From Bacteroidales bacterium UBA1216 (lineage in GTDB: Bacteria > Bacteroidota > Bacteroidia > Bacteroidales > Paludibacteraceae), in assembly GCA_002309255.1 (NCBI GenBank), contig DBXI01000019.1:1-44679 (forward strand): a stretch of DNA of 44,679 bases. Reading direction: 5' to 3'. A program made the position numbers and the translations under genes. The notes beneath the pieces were generated by a model. That model did not search any database, was not told the DNA's origin, and was given only the letters and a program-made list of their open reading frames with translations. Position 1 is the stretch's first letter. Every line of letters starts with the position of its first letter. Below, piece after piece: positions 7,756 through 17,006 of this stretch.

Positions 7756-9162
7756 TTACTCCACAGTGATGGTTGTCAGATAGTTGTAGCCGGTTTTGTC
7801 GTCCCAGCAGTTTTCGTTGGCGAGGCGGATAGAGTAGCGCGGATCGTTATGCAGTGTGGGTTGCGGGTCAGGGAGATAGAGGTATAAATTGTATTCACCA
7901 GCCTTTTCGGGGTGGAATGTTACAGTTACTTTATGCTCATTTTCGGGATCCCAGAAGCGAGGGTCGCTATCTGGCGTGATGCTTGTTATGTCTTTGGCAT
8001 CGGATTTGTTGATGAGCAACATATGTATTTCGCGAGGGTTCTTAGGTGAGGAAAAACCTTCGTTCTCGATAGTCAACACTACTTTTAAATCTTCGCCTGC
8101 TTTAGGATCTTTAGTTGTAGCCACATCGGTCGCATATAGGCGATAACCGATGCGCCGACGGAAGTCATCCAAGCAACCACCTTTTTGCCAGCCATTGATT
8201 ACCCCTTTATGGTAACTGATGTTCAGGTATGAGATATGCAAATCTTCCATTTGAGCGAGCGTGTTCTCGCAGTTGGCGTAACTGGTTGCTCGGCAGGACT
8301 CACCACCATATATGGTGTAACGCGTTTCAGCCGCCCAATAGGCTCGCTGGTTATTGCCATGGAATGTTCCCATATCGGATGCATCTGCCATGAACGCGTC
8401 GTCGTGTGAAGCCAGACGAGCTTTAGGTGTGCCGGTGTATGCTTCGGCACGAGTAAGAGTGTCGGCTAAGCCCCAGCCGTAACAGCGCATTTTGAACTCG
8501 GGGGTACGTACACATACCATTCGATCCTGCGGGAGAGCCTCCAAAAGTGCGTCAAGTACTTGGCGACGGCCAACGAAATCCTCGTCCAAGTTTGGTTGAT
8601 ACTTGAAGTTGGTTGTGTAGTACCACTCTCCCCACACGCCAACGAAGCCTGCCTCCATGGTGAAGATGACGTCGGAATATTCCTGAAGTATGGGTTTGAT
8701 CTGTGCTATATGTTGTAGAACGAGATCCAGTGGCGCATCGTGTGGCACTTGGCTCTCTGAACTTGTATATGCAAATCGAAGGACGCACTTGCAGCCTCCT
8801 GTGCGTAATACTTGCAGGTTGTTGCGCACTACATCCAGATAGGAGTCGGCTATAAGTGTATCGCGGTAGTTTTCTAAGTAAAAGTTGTAGAGTACCAACG
8901 TGTAGCCCGTTTCGTAGATGTTCTTGATCGCATAAGCCGACATCGATTCAGGGTTCGGACTATGGAACTCTTTAAAAATATGGAATCCACGTTCGGGATT
9001 ACAGAATAAATCATAGGTTACGGTTAGTGAGTCGTGGCGCATGCCATCATTTACCGGTTTGGGGTCAGGATCTGGCTCCGGTTCCGGTTTTGGTTGTTCA
9101 GGGTTGCATGCCGCCAAAGCAAAAACGAATAGCAGAACAAAGAGATAATATGCGTTCTTCAT
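7756..9162 (-). CDS. DUF4874/DUF4832-type surface lipoprotein
   Basis: The product has 468 residues. The lipobox ALAAC places the lipidated Cys at residue 19, followed by an acidic Pro-rich linker (EQPKPEPEPDPDPKP), as in surface-exposed Bacteroidota lipoproteins. The body starts with NPERGFHIF, typical of DUF4874, and contains the barrel-like motifs GYTLVLYNFYLENY, VLRFAYT and EAGFVGVWGEWYYT. The second half carries SYLNISYHKGVINGW and a C-terminal beta-sandwich, as in DUF4832. These domains occur in glycan loci and are thought to be glycosidase-like, but I know of no established activity. E170 in MEAGFVG and the nearby E175 in WGEW are candidate acidic residues by analogy only. Confidence 0.75.
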   Translation of the reverse strand: MKNAYYLFVLLFVFALAACNPEQPKPEPEPDPDPKPVNDGMRHDSLTVTYDLFCNPERGFHIFKEFHSPNPESMSAYAIKNIYETGYTLVLYNFYLENYRDTLIADSYLDVVRNNLQVLRTGGCKCVLRFAYTSSESQVPHDAPLDLVLQHIAQIKPILQEYSDVIFTMEAGFVGVWGEWYYTTNFKYQPNLDEDFVGRRQVLDALLEALPQDRMVCVRTPEFKMRCYGWGLADTLTRAEAYTGTPKARLASHDDAFMADASDMGTFHGNNQRAYWAAETRYTIYGGESCRATSYANCENTLAQMEDLHISYLNISYHKGVINGWQKGGCLDDFRRRIGYRLYATDVATTKDPKAGEDLKVVLTIENEGFSSPKNPREIHMLLINKSDAKDITSITPDSDPRFWDPENEHKVTVTFHPEKAGEYNLYLYLPDPQPTLHNDPRYSIRLANENCWDDKTGYNYLTTITVE

Positions 9163-9210
9163 ATCGGGTTTGTTTATATAGTTGGTATATCTATATCCGT
9201 ATATCTACGG

Positions 9211-9245
9211 AAAAAAACAGCCGTAAGCGGCTGCCCTGCGGGCAG
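9211..9245 (-). terminator. Terminator after the SusCD/PKD genes
   Basis: CAGCCGTAAGCGGCTG at 9218-9233 is a 6-bp stem with a 4-nt loop. On the - strand it is followed by seven T residues (9217-9211). A second hairpin, CTGCCCTGCGGGCAG, overlaps at 9231-9245. It lies between the PKD lipoprotein gene and the DUF4874 gene. Confidence 0.75.
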
Positions 9246-9267
9246 TCGCCTACGACATGTGCGATGA

Positions 9268-10209
9268 TTAGTTGAGTTTAACCTCAAGCAGCGGGCTGGG
9301 TTCTGTAGAACCATCGTCCTTGATGGTGGTTTGGGGCAGGCAGCCAGTCTCAGACCAACCGGAGTTGCTGGTGAATACACCAACCTTCATTGCCTTCGGG
9401 GTGATGGGGAACATAGCGCGCATCATTTTGCCCTCAACAGCCAATGCGCCATTTTCCAATTTTACAGGATCCGAAATGGCGTCGATGATACCGGATACAC
9501 CCGAGTCTGTCCAGCCCCAAGCGGTCTGATCCTCGCTGGCGAAGAAGAACATGCCAGCATCGGCGTAAGAGCGGATTGAACCCTCAATCAGGTACTCAGC
9601 AGCTGACTCTACCCAAAGGTAGCTGTTCGAGCCTGTCAGAGGATCGTCGTCGAGGTTCAGATACATGTCAACATAGTCAACTTCGAAGCCGTCGAACTCA
9701 GTCTGAGTCTCTTCGTCAAAATACCTTCCGGTTGAGGCATCAAACTCAAAGTAGAAGAAGATGTTGTCTGCATCGGTATAGAACATAATTTTGTGCAGCA
9801 ACTCGTACTTCGAGTTTTCGTCGGCCTCAGCTACAGCCAGCAGATTTGCGGGAATCTCTGCCCAGTCATCAAACTTGCCGTCAATTTTCATATCAACGAG
9901 CTTCGGCTCAACATTGATTTCCTCACTTCTGGAGTCCTCGCCACCGGCGTTGGAAACAGTCAGCTTAACGGTGTACTTACCTGCCTCAGCATATTCGTGA
10001 GTCGGGTTCTGCTCAGCGGAAACCTCGCTGCCGTCGCCGAAGTTCCATTGATAGGATACTGCATCTTTCGATGCATCAGTGAACTTAACGGTCAGGCCAT
10101 CAATCTCGTAACTGAAACGAGCTTTGGGCTTCTCAACTGATGGTTTGCAGGAAACAGCAAGCATTGCTACTAAAGCAATGAAACTTGCGAAAATAAAACT
10201 CTTTTTCAT
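9268..10209 (-). CDS. PKD-domain, CBM9-like surface lipoprotein of the Sus locus
   Basis: The product has 313 residues with the lipidated Cys at 21 (LAVSC). Residues about 28-103 form a PKD domain: YQWNFGDGSEVSAEQNPTHEY is the hallmark region, here described by its ends, with FGDG at its centre. Residues about 110-310 begin MKIDGKFDDWAEIP, a signature of CBM9-like/DOMON-like sandwiches, and continue with DNIFFYFEFD and a Ca-binding-like acidic run (NLDDDPLTGSNS). It directly follows susD, where Bacteroidota loci usually place SusE/F-type glycan-binding lipoproteins, so surface glycan binding is the likely role. Confidence 0.75.
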   Translation of the reverse strand: MKKSFIFASFIALVAMLAVSCKPSVEKPKARFSYEIDGLTVKFTDASKDAVSYQWNFGDGSEVSAEQNPTHEYAEAGKYTVKLTVSNAGGEDSRSEEINVEPKLVDMKIDGKFDDWAEIPANLLAVAEADENSKYELLHKIMFYTDADNIFFYFEFDASTGRYFDEETQTEFDGFEVDYVDMYLNLDDDPLTGSNSYLWVESAAEYLIEGSIRSYADAGMFFFASEDQTAWGWTDSGVSGIIDAISDPVKLENGALAVEGKMMRAMFPITPKAMKVGVFTSNSGWSETGCLPQTTIKDDGSTEPSPLLEVKLN

Positions 10210-10262
10210 TGTTTTGAAAAATTAAAATTAATAAATAAAACGTTTGATTTATTAATCGCGGC

Positions 10263-11924
10263 TTAGTAACCGGGATTTTGGGGTATATGGCTTACAGAAT
10301 ACTCTCCGTAAGGAATAGGGTACTGAATGCGGTTATCGTTGTAATCAATTACTTCCCACGCCTGCACACCTGCAAAGCGGCGATCCATGTTACGCTTGTT
10401 GCGATACACATCAAATACTCGGTGACCTTCCCAAGCCAGCTCCATGCGACGCTCGTCCAGTACAACGTCAAGAACGTTGGTATAGCCGTGCATTTTTCCT
10501 GCTGCAAACATTCCTTCGGCAGGGATGCCGGCACGCTGGCGAATGGCGTTAACATCAGCCAGAGCTTCGGCGTCTTTGTTCAACTTGGCATATGCCTCGG
10601 CACGGTTCAGTAGCACTTCGCCCCAACGAAGCAGAACAGGAGACATGAGGTGGGTGATTCCATCCTGATACGAGAATTTGGTGATGTAGTACATCGGGTA
10701 GGTGTTACGCTGCATCATCGCCTTAACTATACGTGCCGCACACTTCTCGCCACCATAGTTAACGAAATACTGTTTGTACTCGCCGTTAACAGTTTCCTCC
10801 TGAATGGCGTATTTCTTACCTTCCACGGTGCAGAACTTGTCAGAGCCTGATATCTCAACCGGTACCACCAGATTGCTACGGAAGGTACCATCAGTGGTAG
10901 GAATGGCGAAGTAAACGACGTCATTGGTAGCAGCTGCAAACTGTGGCTTGATGAACTCCATTCGCTTGTCATCAGGATAGCGTTCGTAAAGATTAAGCAG
11001 TGGGTCGCTTGGGTAAACCTCGCCCCAACCATCGTCATAGCCATTGAACATGGAGCTAATGCTGCTCTTGCCCCAGTTCTCCAGTGAGCTGTGTGCGATT
11101 GCGAACAAGGTTTCCTTGCTGCTCAATCCCTTGGCGAAGTAGTTAGGCAGATCGCTATCGAGGTTGGCTACAGGATCGCCCATTTCTGCTATCACGTCCA
11201 GCACTTTCTGATTCTCCTCCATATAGAGGTACACGCGGCTGAGCAAGCCAAGCGCTGTAGCTCTTGTTGCGTAACCGCCATTGCCCGGGTGACGGGGCTT
11301 TGTCATCAGCTCGGCTGCCTTCTGTAGGTCAGCTACGATTTGGTCATATACTTCACCTACTGAAGCACGTGTCGTCTCTTCGGTGTTAGTGCTGATGCGC
11401 AGAGGTACACCAATGTTGTCACGTCCCAGCACGTAAGGCTTAGCGCAAAGGTTAACAGCATTGAAGTGCATCAGTGCGCGCAGGAAATACGCCTCGCCCA
11501 GAATCTGGTCGTACTCGGCACTTTCGCCTTCCTTGAAGCCTTCGATGATGGTGTTGGCGGAGAAAATAACCTTATAGCTTATCCACCAGAAAAGTTCGAT
11601 ATTCTTTAGGTGGTCGGTCATTGTATAAGTAGTTGCTTGATACAATGGGTCGGAGGTTCGGCCGGATAGGCATATGTTGTCGCCGGGGAACTCTGCCATC
11701 TGCAGGTAGTGACGTTCATAGCAGTTGCCGGATGCGTATTCCACGTATTCGTATTGCTCTTTGAGCATGGCGTAGCAACCGTCAATCATACAGTCAGCAC
11801 CACCATCCATCGTCAACAATGCGTTGCCGTTCAACTCATCCGAGGGGAAGTAATCGAGTTTGCAACTACTCATGCCGAGCACTACTGCAAATGCTACGGT
11901 CAGATATAATACTTTTGTTTTCAT
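10263..11924 (-). CDS. SusD/RagB-family outer-membrane nutrient-binding lipoprotein
   Basis: The product has 553 residues, normal for the family. The lipobox GMSSC puts Cys at 21. The N-terminal half is rich in TPR-like helices (GEAYFLRALMHFNAVNLC, VYDQIVADLQKAAELM, ATRATALGLLSRVYLYM), and the C-terminal part has the conserved RWGEVLLNRAEAYAKLN, DVNAIRQRAG and DERRMELAWEGHRVFDVYR segments. SusD proteins cap the SusC channel and bind the glycan at the surface. It follows susC by 56 bp, as expected of a SusCD pair. Confidence 0.96.
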   Translation of the reverse strand: MKTKVLYLTVAFAVVLGMSSCKLDYFPSDELNGNALLTMDGGADCMIDGCYAMLKEQYEYVEYASGNCYERHYLQMAEFPGDNICLSGRTSDPLYQATTYTMTDHLKNIELFWWISYKVIFSANTIIEGFKEGESAEYDQILGEAYFLRALMHFNAVNLCAKPYVLGRDNIGVPLRISTNTEETTRASVGEVYDQIVADLQKAAELMTKPRHPGNGGYATRATALGLLSRVYLYMEENQKVLDVIAEMGDPVANLDSDLPNYFAKGLSSKETLFAIAHSSLENWGKSSISSMFNGYDDGWGEVYPSDPLLNLYERYPDDKRMEFIKPQFAAATNDVVYFAIPTTDGTFRSNLVVPVEISGSDKFCTVEGKKYAIQEETVNGEYKQYFVNYGGEKCAARIVKAMMQRNTYPMYYITKFSYQDGITHLMSPVLLRWGEVLLNRAEAYAKLNKDAEALADVNAIRQRAGIPAEGMFAAGKMHGYTNVLDVVLDERRMELAWEGHRVFDVYRNKRNMDRRFAGVQAWEVIDYNDNRIQYPIPYGEYSVSHIPQNPGY

Positions 11925-11940
11925 AATTTCTATATTTTTG

Positions 11941-11972
11941 TCGTTCTTACGCGAAATCGTTCTTACGTGATG
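11941..11972. repeat. Degenerate 16-bp direct repeat between susC and susD
   Basis: tcgttcttacgcgaaa at 11941-11956 is followed by tcgttcttacgtgatg at 11957-11972. The repeat is composed of 8-bp sub-units and resembles the octamer repeats found in other gaps of the window. Confidence 0.6.
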
Positions 11973-11980
11973 ACGATTGT

Positions 11981-14947
11981 TTAGAATTCAATCTCTATAC
12001 CTCCCACGATGTTACGTGCAACGGGATAGTGATCGGCATACATACCAGCGAGTTTGTAGGTAGTAGTGGTGATGCTAACCTCGGGATCCAAGCCGGAGAA
12101 CTTGGTTGCTGTGGCGATGTTGTCAGCAGATACGAATACGCGGCACTTGCTCATGATCTTCTTCGGGATGAGCGAGTGGGCGAAGTCGTAACTCAAGGTG
12201 ATGTTCTTCAAGCGGAAGAAGCTGCCGTCTTCCAGATAACGTGATGATACCTCATTGGAGCTCTGATTACCGAATGCTACGCCTTTGGGGTGAGTAGCGT
12301 CGTCGTCACCAGGGAACTCCCAACGTTTCCAACCGAGTTTGGAATTCTCGATAGACATCTGGTTATGGCCCATGTATGCACCATCGGAGTCGCTGGTCTG
12401 TCGGTTGAAGTTATATACCTTGTTACCGTAGGTGAAGTTGGTGTTGATGCTCAGGCTCAGGCCTTTCCAACTTACTTGGGTATTTAAACCTCCTTGGAAG
12501 AGCGGAGTGGCTTTACCGACCACATGTTCCGTAGCTTCATTGTAATTATTGGTTTTGGTCTTGTTGCCATCTTTGTCAATCTTATACCACAACGGATCTC
12601 CGTTATCGGGGTCAACACCAGCCCATTCTTTCATGTACCATGAGTATATATCCTGACCTTCCTTCACCTGTTGGTTAACTGCTGAAGCGGATTGCAGGAA
12701 CTCTTTATGATCGGGGGTATAGGTTACCCGGTTGCGGTTGAAGCCGATGTTGAAACCGATATTCCAGTTCCAGTCCTTCGTCTTGACAGCTTCGGCGTTG
12801 ATTAGGAACTCAATACCTTGGTTGCGAACAGAACCTGCGTTCTTTGTTACTTCAAAGAAGCCTGTGGACGGTGCTACCGGAACGTTCAGTAACAAGCCGG
12901 TGTTATCGGTGTTGTACAGGTCAATAGACATGTCAACTCGGTTGATGAAGGCGATGTCAACGCCTACGGCTGCCATGTTTGCCGTTTCCCAGCACAACAT
13001 CGGGTTACTCAAACGACTTGGGATAGCGGCTGTGATGTTCTGGTATGAGGTGCTGAGTGCATAGGTGGCCAGATATTGGTATGCCGGGATGTTGTTGTTA
13101 CCCGTTATGCCATATGAAGCACGGAGCTTGAGGAAGCTCACCACTTTCTGGTCTTTCATGAATCCCTCGTTGCTAATCAACCAACTGGCTGCTACTGAGG
13201 GGAAGTAGCCTACACGTTTTCCCGGAGCGAAGATTGAACTTGCCTCTGCGCGGAAAGTGGCGTTGATGAAGTAGCGCTTGCCATAGTCGTAGCCAACTTG
13301 TGCGAAAGCAGCCCAACTGGCTCCCGGAACCTCATATCCGGATACCGCTTGCGGAACAGTTGCGTTCAGAGCGTCAACCCCGTTGGGCATGCCCTTGCCG
13401 GCTGCATTGGTGTATTCGCTCTTCCATATGCCGTATTCGAAACCGAGCATGCCGTTCAGCGAATGTGCACCCCATTGGTATGAAGCTTTCAGTATGTTAG
13501 TAGTCCCGAATGAGTTGGAAATGGCCATATCGTTCTCAAGGTAGCCTATGCCATAGTAATCAGATGCATTGCTGCGCGGATCATAATAGGCCGCCCACTT
13601 CGAGTTACTATGTGAGTAGCGGTTGCTTGATTGCAATGTCAGCCAATCGGTGATGTGGAAGTTCAGCTGCAAGTCTGTTCCCATAGAAAGACCGCCTCCC
13701 TTTGAATAGTCATATTGTGCGTTGTACAATGAGTTCCATTTATTGGCGGAATACCATGGTGAGGTAGCAGAGTTGACGAATACCAGATTGCCATCCTCGT
13801 CGCGCGGGTTGTCCCATGGCATCTTGTTGTATGCGTCGTCCATCATCGTCCATGATGATTCGCTGGAGGATTTCGATTTGTCGAAGTAAGCGCTGATGTG
13901 CATATCCAACCACTTGAAGACCTCGGCATTCAGATTAACACGTCCTGAATACTTCTCATAGCCTGTGCCGATGAATGTGCCATCCTGTTTGTAGTAATCA
14001 AAGGAGGCATAGTAGCCGAGTTTGCGTGTGCCGCCTGCTACGGAGATGTAGTAATCTTGTGTCAAGCCGTTCTTGAAAAACTCATCACGCCAGTTGTGGT
14101 CCTGGTCTATTAGTGACATCGGAAGTTGTTTGTTTAGCGCCTCGCCTTTTAGACCTTTGTCGCTGTACATCCCGCGCTGATAGTCAAATAGTTCTTCCGA
14201 CTTCATCATCACGCAGTTACCGAACAACGGCTGTGTTGAGCCTACGGTGGCGCGAATATTTACTCGTGCCTTCTCGTTCTTGCTACCCTGCTTGGTGGTA
14301 ACAACGATTACACCGCCAGCTGCGGCTGCACCGTATATACCGGTTGCACCGGCATCTTTCAGCACGGATATCGACTCTACATCGTTGGGGTTAAAACTGC
14401 CGCCCATCACGCCATCGACTACGTAAACAGGGTCGCTGGCTGCAGTGATGGAGCCTGTACCACGGATGCGGATCTCGGCTCCAGCACCCGGCTGACCGGT
14501 AGAGTTGCTGACCTGTACACCGGCTACCTTACCTTGCAACATGTTACCTACGTCACTGGTGGTCACGTCTGTCAGTTGGTCGCCCGATACTGTTACTACC
14601 GCCGAGCTTAACTCAGCACGTTTCACTGCCGAGTAACCGAGCGATACGACCTCTTGCAGTTGCTGGGCATCGCTCTCCATAATTACGTTCATGTTCTCTA
14701 CCGCACGCACCTCGATGGTCTTGTAACCGATGTAAGAGAACTGCAGGACGGACTTGTCGGGAACGGTCATCTCAAAGTTACCGTCAAAGTCCGTTACGGT
14801 GCCTTGTGTCGTACCCTGAACCAGGATACTCACGCCAATCAGAGGTTCCGAGCCGTCGGCATCGATAACCTGGCCTTTCACGTTGATGTCAGCGTAGGCT
14901 GAAACAGCAAGCATAAGGCTCAATAGGATTGCTGGAAATCTTTTCAT
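11981..14947 (-). CDS. SusC/RagA-family TonB-dependent outer-membrane transporter
   Basis: The product has 988 residues. After a signal peptide (MKRFPAILLSLMLAVSAYA), residues about 22-100 form the carboxypeptidase-regulatory-like domain (VKGQVIDADGSEPLIGVSI, then GTVTDFDGNFEM). A TonB-box-like EVVSLGYSAVKR and a plug domain follow, with MLQGKVAGVQVS, IRIRGTGSITAASDPVYVVDG and ISVLKDAGATGIYGAAAAG. The rest is the 22-strand barrel ending in GGIEIEF, a typical terminal aromatic strand. Together with SusD it imports oligosaccharides at the expense of TonB energy. There is no N-terminal STN domain, so signalling to an anti-sigma factor is not expected. I see no promoter of its own; it is likely read from upstream. 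Confidence 0.97.
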   Translation of the reverse strand: MKRFPAILLSLMLAVSAYADINVKGQVIDADGSEPLIGVSILVQGTTQGTVTDFDGNFEMTVPDKSVLQFSYIGYKTIEVRAVENMNVIMESDAQQLQEVVSLGYSAVKRAELSSAVVTVSGDQLTDVTTSDVGNMLQGKVAGVQVSNSTGQPGAGAEIRIRGTGSITAASDPVYVVDGVMGGSFNPNDVESISVLKDAGATGIYGAAAAGGVIVVTTKQGSKNEKARVNIRATVGSTQPLFGNCVMMKSEELFDYQRGMYSDKGLKGEALNKQLPMSLIDQDHNWRDEFFKNGLTQDYYISVAGGTRKLGYYASFDYYKQDGTFIGTGYEKYSGRVNLNAEVFKWLDMHISAYFDKSKSSSESSWTMMDDAYNKMPWDNPRDEDGNLVFVNSATSPWYSANKWNSLYNAQYDYSKGGGLSMGTDLQLNFHITDWLTLQSSNRYSHSNSKWAAYYDPRSNASDYYGIGYLENDMAISNSFGTTNILKASYQWGAHSLNGMLGFEYGIWKSEYTNAAGKGMPNGVDALNATVPQAVSGYEVPGASWAAFAQVGYDYGKRYFINATFRAEASSIFAPGKRVGYFPSVAASWLISNEGFMKDQKVVSFLKLRASYGITGNNNIPAYQYLATYALSTSYQNITAAIPSRLSNPMLCWETANMAAVGVDIAFINRVDMSIDLYNTDNTGLLLNVPVAPSTGFFEVTKNAGSVRNQGIEFLINAEAVKTKDWNWNIGFNIGFNRNRVTYTPDHKEFLQSASAVNQQVKEGQDIYSWYMKEWAGVDPDNGDPLWYKIDKDGNKTKTNNYNEATEHVVGKATPLFQGGLNTQVSWKGLSLSINTNFTYGNKVYNFNRQTSDSDGAYMGHNQMSIENSKLGWKRWEFPGDDDATHPKGVAFGNQSSNEVSSRYLEDGSFFRLKNITLSYDFAHSLIPKKIMSKCRVFVSADNIATATKFSGLDPEVSITTTTYKLAGMYADHYPVARNIVGGIEIEF

Positions 14948-14990
14948 GGATTTAAGTTATTTGGTTTGTTGTTTTGTTTGTCGTTTTCTA

Positions 14991-15030
14991 CTAGTTGTCT
15001 AGTCACCTAGTTGTCTAGTCGTATAGTTAA
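14991..15030. repeat. Degenerate 8-bp tandem repeat between GH36 gene and susC
   Basis: The units are ctagttgt, ctagtcac, ctagttgt, ctagtcgt and atagttaa. The next bases, cta at 15031-15033, are the complement of the TAG stop of the GH36 gene, so the repeat array abuts that stop codon. Confidence 0.8.
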
Positions 15031-16962
15031 CTACTTCTCCACTACTTTGAGCAAATAGCTCCGTTCAAAGCTCACTTCGATCTTCGGATCAGCGCCGCTG
15101 ACCTCGAAGGTGCGTGGCTCGTCGGCGGTGTACTCAATGGCCGTGTAGGTCTTCGCGGGATCCAATCCGCGGAGCTCTATCGTGCCGTTGTAGCTCGGAA
15201 CGGGCACCGAAGTTGCATCCACATGCGCAGGATCCATCGCGCCTTCGGGAGCAACGGGATCGACGTAGAACGCGTAGTACAGCGCATCGTTCTGGCGGAT
15301 GACATGCGCCTCGGGGTAGTCAAAGCCCCAGGTGTAGAGGTTGAGGTACTCGCCGCGGGCGAGGTTATTATCCTTATAGATCTTCACCCACTTGCGGATG
15401 AGTGCTTCCTTCTCAGGCGTCAGTTTGAACGGACCTTCTGTCCAATCGGGGTTGTCCTCCGGATAGGTGAACTTGGTGCCGATAACCGAACCGGTACCAA
15501 TCTGCGAAGCGAAGTCATTGCCTCCGTCTGTGAGCTCCACATGGTCGCCATAGTAAGCGAGCTCAGGTGCCATAGCGGCGTATGCCTTACGTTTCATACG
15601 CACCTGACGTGACGACATCGGGTCAGAGGCTACGGCTTGGTTGATCTGCGGAATGATCCAGTAGTTGACGGCACAACCGCAGGGGCATATCTGGATCACG
15701 GCGTCGGGTTTGTACCCGCGCGATTCCTTATATATCATAGCGTAGTACTCCGGCATGCGCTCCGGTGCCTGCCAGGGGTCATCCAGACCGCTGGCTTCGC
15801 TGTAGTCGGGCAGACAGCAGTTGAGGTGCTGGCCGTCGATCTTCAGACCGTCGAAGTTCCAGGTCTGCAGGAACATCTTCAGCAGGTCCTTGGTATAAGC
15901 CTCGGTCACGGGGCTGAGCGGCGAGAGATACCAGCTGTCCCACCATGTGATGAACTCCGGTGCCCACTCCTCGGTGCGAAGAAGGATCTCGGGGTGCTCT
16001 TTCAGTATCTTCGTGCCCGGGTCGGCAGCCAACGGTGCCCACCACAGTTTGGCTTTCAATCCGCGCTTGTGGCACTCGTCGGTGATGTGACGCATGTCCT
16101 TGTCGCCGCCGGGGAAGAGCTCATTCGTGTTCCAGTCGCCTTCAGCAATCTGGTAGCCGTCGTCCACATCCACCCATTTGAAGCCGAGCTCAGCCACCTT
16201 GTCGAGCGTGCCTAACACCATGTTCATCTTGAACGGACGTCCGTAGCCCCATGCGCACCAAACGGGCTCATAGGCTTCGGGCTCTGCGGGCTGCATCTCA
16301 ACGCCGACGTTGGCTTGCATGTAGTCGCTGAATATACGCAGTGCGTTGAAGTAGTCGCCTTTGTGCGCCAGGCGGAACGCCTTGAAGCAGACAAGTGTGT
16401 CACCCGTGGCAAGTTCGCGGGGCTTGGGCAGGTTGTAGTGCAGGCAGGCGGTAACCTTGTTGGTGTAGTTTTTCCACTCCACCGGCATTGAGATCATACG
16501 GAGCACGGGCTCAACCAGACCGATAGCTACGCCGCCGTCACGTTGCCACAGATCAACCACGGGGATGCCTCCGCCGTAGTCGGTATTGTTCATGCCCAGA
16601 TAGTTCTCCTTGCTGAATCCTTCGGTTACGGGCAGCACCCAGTCCATGCGCGCAGCGGACGATGTCGGTTGCAGCGACCATACGACACTGTCCTTCGCCT
16701 CCAGCTCGGTGCGGCAGAGCTCGTAGCCCTTGACTGTGACAGGCTTGCCGAGATTGATGAAGCGGGTCTCGATCACTTCCAGTCCGGGCACACTCTCTAC
16801 CGGCGTGACGGTCTGCTGCTTGATGACGTGCAGACCGTTCTGCTGATAAGGGAACGACTGCATGTCGACCTCAGAGCAGATCAGGCGCTCTGTGTCAGGC
16901 TTCGGCTGGCAACCTGCCAATACCATGGCACTCAGTGCAACTATAATTGATATCCTTTTCAT
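15031..16962 (-). CDS. GH36-type alpha-galactosidase lipoprotein
   Basis: The product has 643 residues with a lipobox VLAGC (Cys18). The N-terminal beta-sandwich (about 25-225) is followed by a clan-D barrel with WCAWGYG, FKWVDVDDGYQ, GLKAKLWWAPLAADPG and FDGLKIDGQH. D376 in GLKIDGQ is the expected nucleophile and D447 in ASDPMSSRQVRMKR the expected acid/base. The Cys-rich QICPCGC segment (about 424-430) precedes it, as in many GH36/GH27-like enzymes. A C-terminal beta domain follows. The enzyme should remove terminal alpha-galactose, or possibly alpha-N-acetylgalactosamine, from oligosaccharides; lipid anchoring places it in the envelope. It is immediately upstream of susC in the same direction. 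Confidence 0.85.
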   Translation of the reverse strand: MKRISIIVALSAMVLAGCQPKPDTERLICSEVDMQSFPYQQNGLHVIKQQTVTPVESVPGLEVIETRFINLGKPVTVKGYELCRTELEAKDSVVWSLQPTSSAARMDWVLPVTEGFSKENYLGMNNTDYGGGIPVVDLWQRDGGVAIGLVEPVLRMISMPVEWKNYTNKVTACLHYNLPKPRELATGDTLVCFKAFRLAHKGDYFNALRIFSDYMQANVGVEMQPAEPEAYEPVWCAWGYGRPFKMNMVLGTLDKVAELGFKWVDVDDGYQIAEGDWNTNELFPGGDKDMRHITDECHKRGLKAKLWWAPLAADPGTKILKEHPEILLRTEEWAPEFITWWDSWYLSPLSPVTEAYTKDLLKMFLQTWNFDGLKIDGQHLNCCLPDYSEASGLDDPWQAPERMPEYYAMIYKESRGYKPDAVIQICPCGCAVNYWIIPQINQAVASDPMSSRQVRMKRKAYAAMAPELAYYGDHVELTDGGNDFASQIGTGSVIGTKFTYPEDNPDWTEGPFKLTPEKEALIRKWVKIYKDNNLARGEYLNLYTWGFDYPEAHVIRQNDALYYAFYVDPVAPEGAMDPAHVDATSVPVPSYNGTIELRGLDPAKTYTAIEYTADEPRTFEVSGADPKIEVSFERSYLLKVVEK

Positions 16963-16976
16963 ATTATAATCTAATT

Positions 16977-17004
16977 AGGCTTTTTTCTTTGAGCGAAGCG
17001 GTCT
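16977..17004. repeat. 3'-end repeat, copy 1 (AGGCTTTTTTCTTTGAGCG element)
   Basis: A 28-nt sequence beginning AGGCTTTTTTCTTTGAGCG and ending AAGCGGTCT lies 2 bp from the stop codon of the amidohydrolase gene. Near-identical copies follow the stop codons at 42278 and 43807, where they form one arm of a long hairpin. Here only one arm is present. Confidence 0.75.
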
Positions 17005-17006
17005 AA

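Noticed and set aside
14991..15030. Tandem repeats as CRISPR arrays
   Set aside because: Units are 7-8 bp, contiguous, without spacers; no cas genes are present.
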